From contig OZ231127.1 of assembly GCA_965153355.1 (NCBI GenBank), positions 65,410,001 to 65,474,000 of the forward strand: 64,000 bases of DNA. The letters are read 5' to 3'. The stretch is from Flaccisagitta enflata. Taxonomy: Eukaryota; Chaetognatha; Sagittoidea; Aphragmophora. A program made the translations under genes and the position numbers. Under the pieces are notes generated by a model that did not search any database, was not told the origin of the DNA, and saw only the letters and a list, made by a program, of their open reading frames with translations. Positions 56,745 through 64,000 of this stretch are shown one piece after another (positions within the stretch are counted from its first letter, which is position 1; the number at the start of each line of letters is the position of its first letter).

Positions 56745-57705
56745 ACGACACTTCGAAACGGTCACATGGAGTGACGTCTTAACGCCACGCTGATCCACAG
56801 TGCAGTCTGTTGCATCTTAACTCGTATTCCAATGAGAATTTCCTGCGATTGATAAATTATTAAATATACGAATAAGTCAAGTCGGAGCGTCTGGGTGTAG
56901 CGTCATTTGTAAAATGAAGAGAACGACGCAATTAAATAAAATGGGAGACGATATTGTAAACGCCAAAAACTGAACATTAGCCGGTCACCTGATTGGCTTC
57001 TGGGAGTTGTTAACTGATCATGTGCCAATGATTTTGCAATCCTATAAAGCGATGATTGCGCTCAAAATTTTCCGCCCGGCAATTAACTTTGACTGTTTCT
57101 CTCACTGCTGTTTTCGAAGATGCTCTTTTATTGATTTCGTTCGTTCCTTGGCGCTTCACCCTGGACTAGCTGAAAAGTGCATCGACGCTGTGAAACAACA
57201 GTGCGGCGAACTGTTAGAAATTAGCTGTACCCTAAAAAAATGCCCTACCGTCTCTAGTCCCTGTCGCCACGTCAACGCTTTCGTCAACGGCCATGACTTG
57301 GAGTCTCGAAAAAATCATCTGACAATCTTCGTGTGGTGCGGTCCCGTCTATTTATTTCATCAATGAATTGCCCTCCGAGGTGGCCGATTGCAGTCACGTC
57401 CGGCCGATTCATGCAGTGTCTCGGGACCTGCGCCAAGATGTCAACACAATGTGAAAAAAAGACGGCGCAGAAACAATCATTCTCAAGTCATGTATCCGCT
57501 TTCAATGAGCTCACTCCCATATGATCATCGCGTCATGGATCGTCGATCAATGGCCTTACCCGATGACAATTGCGTAATTGTACAGTTGATGAAACGGTTG
57601 TATGGCCCAGTGCCTGTCTGAAAACAAGGGATCATGCCTCAACACGACTCTCATGCCCTTCTGGGATTCCTTCACATGATATATCATTCTGGTTTTACCA
57701 AATCC
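56745..57705. other. SOS-Axin side region, unassigned
   Basis: An open plus frame at 57007-57366 (119 codons, Cys-rich) and overlapping frames to 57621 show mixed codon use but no domain I know. The region may contain the SOS promoter and 5' UTR: an acceptor-like AATCGCAG lies upstream on the minus strand at about 56850. Confidence 0.35.
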
Positions 57706-57711
57706 ACCCTA

Positions 57712-58756
57712 CACGCTTTTCATTTCATAAGAACATGGATTTCTGAAGTGAACTTCAGCATTCTTATTTTTAGTTCTATTTTGAGGCTCACGCGGTTTTT
57801 GCGTGTTCTTATTTTTTTAATTGAATAATTCTTTAATAATCATGTAATTATAACGTATAATTCTGTTATAAGGTGATCAATCTCAAAGTTCTGGGAAAAA
57901 TATTAAGCATTTACTCATAAATGCATTATTTTGATAATCTGGAATCATTTCTTTTAATCTAATATGTTTGATGTTTTTTGTGTTTATATTTCAAAAGTCT
58001 GAGATAAATAGTATACCCACAAAATCAATTTATAGTTTAATAAATCTGTTTATAGGTTTTTAGGTTTTTAGGTTTATAGGTTAATTTATAGGTTAATAAA
58101 TCTTTTTTATTCAATATAATTTTTCTTTCAAATGCTCAAATTGATGCAATAATATTCTAAAATGAAAAAGATTCAAACTATGTGTTTTTTTAAAAACAAT
58201 TTAACATCAGAAATTAAGTTTATTTGAAAAAAAAACAACAATTAAGCAACAGATTATAGTAAAAAAATCAAATTTATTGAGCTAAAAGTGAAAAAAGTCG
58301 TTATTCTTAAAATTGGTGCCGTGGGCAAATTATTTATCTTAGACCAATGAAATTGTCTTAGACCAATGAAATTTGGACAAAAAATGTTTAACATAGTACT
58401 TCAAGAGACAAGTGATTCCAGATTTGTAAGATAATGCAATAAAGAGTAAAAGCATATTTTTTGTCAGCTGAGATTGATCACCTTATAGTTTACTATTTTT
58501 AGCAACTGTCAGAAAGAAATCATTTTTCTTATATATAAAAAGGAAAATAAAACTGATATTTTAAAACTATTATATTTTGATAATCAATGATACAAAATTT
58601 TACATTTAATGATATTTCATCATATTTCATTGTTTCTACTTCAAAAATTAATATTCTTATCTTTAAATCTAAGCATCTTCTTATAATATTCTTATTTTTT
58701 TGCCAAATCTGAGGCTGATGTTCTAATAAACAGTGTTCTTATAAAAAAGAAAAGCG
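57712..58756. mobile_element. TA-flanked TIR element carrying a nested MITE
   Basis: TACACGCTTTTCATTTCATA with AGAACA at the left and TGTTCTTATAAAAAAGAAAA with GCG-TA at the right. TTCTTATT words recur inside, with a GAGGCTGATG at the right. The inner element is 57868-58487. Confidence 0.7.
57868..58487. mobile_element. Nested TIR element, TATAAGGTGATCAATCTCA ends, 620 bp
   Basis: TATAAGGTGATCAATCTCA and TGAGATTGATCACCTTATA are exact inverted ends. The interior is AT-rich and includes a GTTTTTAG/GTTTATAG run at 58050-58095. Confidence 0.85.
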
Positions 58757-58941
58757 TATATTACAAATGAAAAAAAGCATACTGTATATTCCAAATATCA
58801 TTCCCCTGGCTTTGTTTTTCCATATTGCTTGTTTTTCCATATTGCTTGCCCCCGTTATCTGAAGTCTAGACAGATACGTACTAAAAAAAAACGGCTTGGA
58901 AATTTAGCATTAAAGTTTGATAACGGCCAAAAATAATGCAA

Positions 58942-59055
58942 TTTTAGGTGCGACAAAGCACCTCTATAACTGGCTGTGTCCGTCGGTCGGTCGGTTGGTT
59001 ACGCATTCGTTCGACGATCCACACGTCGCACCTTATTGGCCTACTTGGCCTTGTT
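58942..59055 (+). mobile_element. HCE, GGTGC-stem subfamily, short form
   Basis: TTTTAGGTGCGACAAAGCAC, CTCTATAACTGGC, TGTGTCCGTCGGTCGG, CACACGTCGCACCTTATTGG, CCTACTTGGCCTTGTT. Stem AGGTGC/GCACCT; return strand GTCGCACCT. At about 114 bp it is the shortest copy with both ends. Confidence 0.85.
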
Positions 59056-59640
59056 AAGCATCTTTTATGCTAAATAAGGTAGTAACATTTTCAAAAACTT
59101 CAGAAAACTACTGTGCAATGTGGCTATCATTGCTGTAATGCTGTATAAATGATTTTACTCTTTCAGACTAGTTTTGAGGGATATCAACCTAATGGGCACA
59201 AAAAAGACTAAAAAACAACAAAAAAAAGTTTTTTTTAGCAAGAAATTACCATTGTTTCTAAAAAAGCCATAAAAAAAGTAAAATAATAGTAAAAATACAT
59301 GTTTGAATCTCTGATAACAAGATTAAAAACATTGATTGTAAATCAGGGCTTAAAATAACAAAAATATATTCAAAAAGTTGAAAAAACCTGTATTTGTTTT
59401 TAGTATTTTTTTGGCTTTAATTTGTAAGAGATGCCTCTGAACAAGTTGAATGGGGTAAAAATATTTGAACAGCAGCTATTGCCACACTGTTCAACTATTT
59501 TTTCATAGTTTTAGAAGGGAAAAACTATGAAATACTTAAAAATGTTTTTTTTTTTGCTGTTATTAAGCTACATATGCTATATTTCCAAGCCAAATTTTTT
59601 TTTAAATTTTTGGCTTTAATTATACTTTATCCAATGTACA
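59056..59640. other. Unassigned AT-rich sequence
   Basis: No gene. The flanks hold AAAAACTATGAAAAA-type inverted words only. Confidence 0.35.
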
Positions 59641-59756
59641 ACATGTCTAGGGGGTTCACAACCCTTGGCCGTTTTTTTCCACCCAGGGTTTGTTCCTGGG
59701 ATGCGTGAGTCGCTTCTGATTCGCCCCCCATTTAACAACCCCCCTCCTTCCATAAC

Positions 59757-59815
59757 GTGGCCGGATACACGGCTACCCAAGTCGCGTGCGGGTAGGCAGT
59801 GGCCATATTTTGATC
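59757..59815 (-). mobile_element. HCE 3' end fragment
   Basis: GTGGCCGGATACACGGCTAC, CCAAGTCGCGTGCGGGTAGG, CAGTGGCCATATTTTG. Confidence 0.65.
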
Positions 59816-59837
59816 CATTATGTGGCCAAGGGGAGTC

Positions 59838-59838
59838 C

Positions 59839-59924
<86 letters not shown>
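59838..59924. repeat. (AAC)n microsatellite
   Basis: About 29 AAC/CAA triplets. Poly-Asn, poly-Gln and poly-Leu frames are artefacts. Confidence 0.95.
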
Positions 59925-60094
59925 CCATTAATATGGCGCCTCTGCGTCTTAAAACTTGAAATTGAAACACCATCTCGTCTTCTTTTTTTTCCCTTCTTTT
60001 TCTCCCGTATTTATTTTGGATGTTCGTAACTTATTCAATCGATTTTTACGCACTGAAATCATTTCACGTACATGTTATTGCAGGCTTGTATATT

Positions 60095-60420
60095 GTTCCG
60101 TATCCCCCCCCCCCCCCCGTGGGGGGAAAAATAATCAAAGGGTTTGGAGAAAGGGAAGGAAAGGGCAGGAAAAGGAAGGAGGAAAAAAGAGAGAAAAAAA
60201 AGAAAACTTGGGGAAAATATAACTTTTGGCAATAAAAAAGTTAAACACAATTTAACACTATTTAAACCTTAAACACCTAGTTTTAGTGGTTTATGGGGAA
60301 GAAAAACATTAATTTGGTAACGCAACGCGATGCGTCGCGGGGAAGAAAATCAAAGGCAGGGGGGGGGGGGAATAATCAAAGGTTATGGAATTATATACAC
60401 CCCTGTGTTATTGATGTAGT
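60095..60420. repeat. AAAATCAAA-family repeat, copy 1
   Basis: C14, GTGGGGGGAAAAATAATCAA, AGGGTTTGGAGA, GCGATGCGTCGCGGGGAAGA, AAATCAAAGGCAGGGGGG, ATTATATACACCCCTG. Matches 60720-61023 segment by segment. Confidence 0.75.
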
Positions 60421-60496
60421 AATGTCTGCTTGCTGCTCTATTGTACGAATCTGTCGCTTTATAGTTGACGAATTAAACAAACCTCATATTTGAGGT

Positions 60497-60603
60497 AACA
60501 TGACTATTTGGGCAGGAGCAGTGAGGTCCAAATTAAAAAAAAACAAATTAGTGTGACCGACGGACGGACAAAGCGGGGTGTAGAGTCGCGTGCACGCGAC
60601 TAC
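60497..60603 (-). mobile_element. HCE 5' half, between two AAAATCAAA repeats
   Basis: GGGCAGGAGCAGTGAGGTCC, GTGTGACCGACGGACGGACA, AAGCGGGGTGTAGAGTCGCG, TGCACGCGACTACCCC. Perfect terminal hairpin. Confidence 0.75.
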
Positions 60604-60719
60604 CCCCCGGGGGAAACTGATGCGATATCACTAAATGACACTGCTAAATTTTCACTGCCCATTTTCACTGTCTAGTTATTCAATACATATTTTCTAGCTA
60701 ACAAAATTAAGCGGGCGTG

Positions 60720-61023
60720 TATAATGTTGAGTATTGCCCCCCCGGTGGAGGGGGGGAATAAAATCAAATGGTTTGGAGATGGGGGAGAAAATCAAAAGCT
60801 TGAAAAAAAAATAAAAAAATTAACATTTAACACATTTGGTAGTACCAAAAGGTACAATTTAATTACTACAACACAATCTAACACTATTTAAACAAAGTAT
60901 ACTTTATAGCTTTGAGGTGAAGAAAATCAAAGATTTTGTAACGCGACACGACGCGTTGCGGGGAAGAAAATCAAATGCAGGGGGGGGAATAAAATCAAAA
61001 GCCGCTCATTTTATACACCCCTG
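60720..61023. repeat. AAAATCAAA-family repeat, copy 2
   Basis: GTGGAGGGGGGGAATAAAAT, CAAATGGTTTGGAGATGGGG, CGACACGACGCGTTGCGGGG, AAGAAAATCAAATGCAGGGG, TTTATACACCCCTG. It has palindromic GACGCGTTGC-type cores. Confidence 0.75.
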
Positions 61024-61457
61024 ATGCAAATTTTGGGGAAAAAATCCTTTTACTCTTCTCTTTCTTTCTTTCTTTTTCATTCTTTCATTCTTTCTTTTAT
61101 TCTTTTCTTTTTTTTTCTTTCTTGCTTTCTTTTGAGAGAGGAAGAGACAGAGAGACAGAGAGCGAGTGTTATCATCTTAACGATATTATCTCTTTTTAAA
61201 ATTCAGGGGGAAACTAGATTCGACGATCATACTCTTTAACCATGTACAATTAACTGACGACGATGTCGACGAAAGCCGTTTCAAAACAAAATTAAACATG
61301 CAGCTCACGAAACGCGCCGTAGTCGAAGACAATCGGTTTGAAAACGACTGAGGACAAGTAAGAACTCAGAAATCATTCGCAAGCAAAAAAGACCGACCCA
61401 CTAAAGCAAGAGGGACACGCTGATCCAATCGCATTACGTCGGGACAAGCGACGGTCA

Positions 61458-62915
61458 TTGTCATCTTATCCTCGCTTCTTTCGACCCGCCACGACGACGT
61501 CGACGAACATTGAAGAGTTCCCGGAACCGCTGGAGCCTCGGCCACCGGTACCTGGGCAGGAGCAGAGTGAAGGAGACGATGATTACCCCCGGGGGGCCTC
61601 GCAATCCCCCGGGGGGTGCATCACGCCGGCGTCGAACCGAGGTGGCGTCGGCGCCGGACACTTGATGATGAGAAGCGGCGGAGCGCCTCCCTCTTCGTCG
61701 TCGTCATCGTCTTCCAAACACGGCGTCATGTCGTCGAAGGAAAATTCGGCGACGCCGCCACCTCCATGTGGCGCCACGCCTCGTCGGTCCAATCTAGCCG
61801 GCACCGGCGGGGATGGTAAAGAGGATCGGGTGGCGCCGTTGGGGTTCGAACCGGAAGGAAGCGCCGCTTCGGGAACGCCGCCGATGACAGAAATATCCGG
61901 TACGACGCCGCCTTTTTACAAATGGGTGGAGAACATCCATTATCTATTGGAAGACGTGGATGGTGTGGAATTGTTTTCCCGATTCCTCGAGCAAGAAGAC
62001 ATCGTGGACGTGTTGCCTTTCTACTTCGCTGTCAAGGGGCTCCGCGATCAGTCGTTGTCGCAATCCAAACCCGACAAAATTCAACAACTCATCAAGCTCA
62101 TTTTTAAAAAATATTTGCGAGGAGATCGCGTCATGCTTATCCTAAAGCCGGAAACAAAAAAGGCCATTCAGGAGAAAATGACAAACAAAGAAGGCGGCGG
62201 AGGAGGAGGAAGTAGTCGGTCGTTAGAACCGGGGATTTTCGACGACGCTCAGGAGGAAGTGATCGAATATCTCTCCAACGCGCCTTACTCGGCCTTCCTC
62301 AAAAGCGACCTCTACGTCCAGTACGTTCAAAGTGGTGGTCTCGAGTCTAATCCGGGGGAAAGCGTCGAATCCTCGGGTTCATCCTCATCCGCCGGTAGCC
62401 ACGCCGGAACGCGACCCGTCAGCCAAGGCTTCTTACCCACGCTGCACGAAAATGAGGAACTCGAATTGTCAGACGTGCCGCCATCCACATCTACTCGGGA
62501 TTTGCCCGCCGCCTTATCTTCCTCTGCCACCGCCGCTGCCTCTTCCCTGCCGTCTGGCGGCGGGGTATCGCATCGCTCTTCCTCTTCCGCTTCCGGTGGT
62601 GGTGGTGTCAACGTTATGCCTCTCAGTTTGAAATCATTGATGGCGACACGTCATTCTCGGTCATCTGGCGCCACCGGCGAATACCCCACGTCACAGCATC
62701 GACGCAACGTCGACGCCCAGGGCCGCTCTATCAATCCGTATCACATGACCTATTGTTCGTCCTACAATCCCGTTTCCGCGCAAGACTCGGAGCTGCAATC
62801 GTTGTCCAGCGACGCATTGACGGATACCGACACGCTGGGATCTCTTACGGACTCGAGCGTGGATCGATATCCGGTCGTACCGACCGATCGTTATCGCAAA
62901 AGACAAGTGAAACAG
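61458..62915 (+). CDS. AXIN: Axin, N-terminal coding exon (partial; start unresolved, 3' exons beyond the window)
   Basis: Axin is the scaffold of the beta-catenin destruction complex in Wnt signalling. Numbering from 61458 (TTG): residues 28-33 RPPVPG match the tankyrase-binding motif. Residues about 40-130 are Ser/Gly/Pro-rich. GFEPEGSA (about 129-136) precedes the RGS domain (about 153-290: WVENIHYLLEDVDGVELFSR, IFDDAQEEVIEYLSNAPYSA, FLKSDLYVQYV), which binds APC. GFLPTLHENEELEL and NPYHMTYCSSYNP with DSELQSLSSDALTDTDTL (about 440-460) are Axin signatures. The exon ends RKRQVKQ at donor AAACAG-GTGAGG, phase 0. The frame is open without ATG back to a stop at 61359, so the initiator must lie in an earlier exon, or the first ATG (LMM, about 69) is used, which would drop the tankyrase motif. 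Beta-catenin, GSK3 and DIX regions are not in the window. Confidence 0.9.
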
Positions 62916-62998
62916 GTGAGGTGGTTTGTGTGGAATGCAATACTGTTTCCTCTTTTGTTGCTCTTTGTTTCTTTCCTTCTCTTCCGTACCTTCCTTCC

Positions 62999-63160
62999 CT
63001 CACTGTGGATCCTGGGAACCACCAGGACGATTTTCATATTATTCCAAGTTTCTCTACAGTTTGGTAAGGTCCACATGCGCATGAATCAAGATAAAAACAT
63101 TAAAATATATTTCCTAAAGCGCTTTTTGAGAAAAATCTCTAAGTTTTTGGGAAATGTGTT
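62999..63160 (+). repeat. Half of a foldback element (17.7-kb family) in Axin intron
   Basis: GGGAACCACCAGGACGATTT, CAAGTTTCTCTACAGTTTGG and AAAGCGCTTTTTGAGAAAAA correspond to text in both the 17.7- and 31.4-kb foldbacks. Only one arm is clear. Confidence 0.6.
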
Positions 63161-63310
63161 GCATATGCAACAAAATGTTGCCTATGCAACACACAAATGT
63201 CGCAAACGCAACATTTTGTTGCGTATGCAACACGCAATTGTAGCATACGCAACACATATGTCCCATGACCCATATGCGATTCATGTAATGCATATGCAAC
63301 AAAATGTTTG
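63160..63310. repeat. Palindromic (TTGCATATGCAAC)-type array
   Basis: GTGTTGCATATGCAACAAAA, GTTGCCTATGCAACAC, AATGTCGCAAACGCAACA, TTGTTGCGTATGCAACACG and related words repeat about ten times with changing orientation. It lies next to the foldback half. Confidence 0.7.
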
Positions 63311-63503
63311 GTATGCTAATCATATGCGCTGTCTTATTGATACAAAAAAAAACAAAAAAAAAAACAAGATGATATTGTGCACGGAAATATTATTCAATCT
63401 TTTTGAAATAGTTAATTATCTCAAGCAATTGAACCAAGAAGCAAGAAGCGGCATTTGCATAAGGGATGAGCATGTCATGACGGCCTTGAAAAATAAACAT
63501 TAG

Positions 63504-63900
63504 AAAACTTGACATGATCTGAATACATTGGAATTCTGTTTGCAACTGGTGGACTAGCAATCAAAAATTTGATTTTGATTTTCTTTTGGTGAGTCAGTCC
63601 GTCTATAGTTATCAAATTGCCATAATCTTTACACTCTCTCTACGGCAATTATCTAAAACCAGTTCATTGATTTTGTCTGTCTGTCTCTCTGCAACTAGTT
63701 TAAAGGGTATTGTTTATAAATAAATGCAAAATTTCATTTACCTTTGTATGAAAAACTAATTTGAATAAAAGAAAGATTTGGTTGTATTATTTAGATATGG
63801 TGTTGAATTGGGTGTGACCGGCAAATTCCACGGTAGCTTGCAGTGTCATAAAGAATTCCGCCTTTATTTATATGCTGTGTCCTTTGTATTTCTTACTTTG
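63504..63900. other. Axin intron 1, unassigned
   Basis: No second Axin exon recognised. Confidence 0.4.
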
Positions 63901-63963
63901 GTCTGTTTTTCTGTCTCTCTCTCTCTGTCTCTCTCTCTCTCTGTCTCTTTCTATCTCTCTGTC

Positions 63964-64000
<37 letters not shown>
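63901..64000. repeat. (TCTC)n, (CTGT)n and (GT)n microsatellites
   Basis: Compound run continuing past the right edge. Confidence 0.93.

Noticed and set aside
57007-57621. Small Cys-rich gene between SOS and Axin
   Set aside because: 119-codon frame without a recognisable domain; neighbouring frames are equally open. Left as unassigned sequence.
62916-63503. Continuation of the Axin frame to 63503
   Set aside because: It reads through a strong splice donor into a foldback remnant and simple repeats; no Axin similarity after RKRQVKQ.

Overview
The window is nuclear DNA from an invertebrate animal. The recognisable genes have short exons, GT-AG introns and typical metazoan domain sets: Son of sevenless, Axin, a receptor-type tyrosine phosphatase and a mitochondrial alternative oxidase. 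Axin with a tankyrase-binding motif and an RGS domain points to Metazoa. Alternative oxidase is known from sponges, placozoans, cnidarians, molluscs and echinoderms but not from vertebrates, so a marine invertebrate is likely. The phylum cannot be named from sequence alone.

Layout. 1-11 kb: tandem repeats, microsatellites and small mobile elements, no convincing gene. 11.5-15.1 kb (minus): a 1055-codon ORF with an RNase H-fold, transposase-like region, plus a 151-codon continuation in another frame. 16-19 kb: AT-rich repeats and a long foldback element. 19.2-24.3 kb (plus): a nearly complete non-LTR retrotransposon with one 1492-codon ORF (PHD-like finger, reverse transcriptase, restriction-like endonuclease), inserted in a second foldback copy. 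25.65-31.08 kb (minus): a five-exon alternative oxidase gene whose splice phases all agree (357 aa). 35.7-37.65 kb (minus): a broken receptor tyrosine phosphatase fragment. 38-47 kb: dense nested mobile elements and a 33-N gap. 49.68-56.72 kb (minus): four in-phase exons of Son of sevenless covering everything N-terminal to the Cdc25 domain. 61.4-62.9 kb (plus): first large coding exon of Axin, which runs off the right edge after a donor site. SOS and Axin point away from each other with about 4.7 kb between them.

Two mobile-element families dominate. I call the first HCE (hairpin-CCGT element): 0.1-0.4 kb, bounded by TTTTTAG and CTTGTT, with a terminal hairpin, a CCGT microsatellite and an inner copy of the hairpin strand. 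Subfamilies have different hairpin sequences that still pair. I call the second GHME (GC-hairpin minisatellite element): terminal inverted repeats with a GGCCCC/GGGGCC hairpin around an array of about 21-bp units. Several insertions can be dated by nesting or by an empty site elsewhere in the window. Many TA-flanked MITEs of 73 bp to about 1 kb fill the rest. Both families resemble Helentron-associated (HINE/DINE-1/pearl-like) elements in plan, but I could not place them in a named family.
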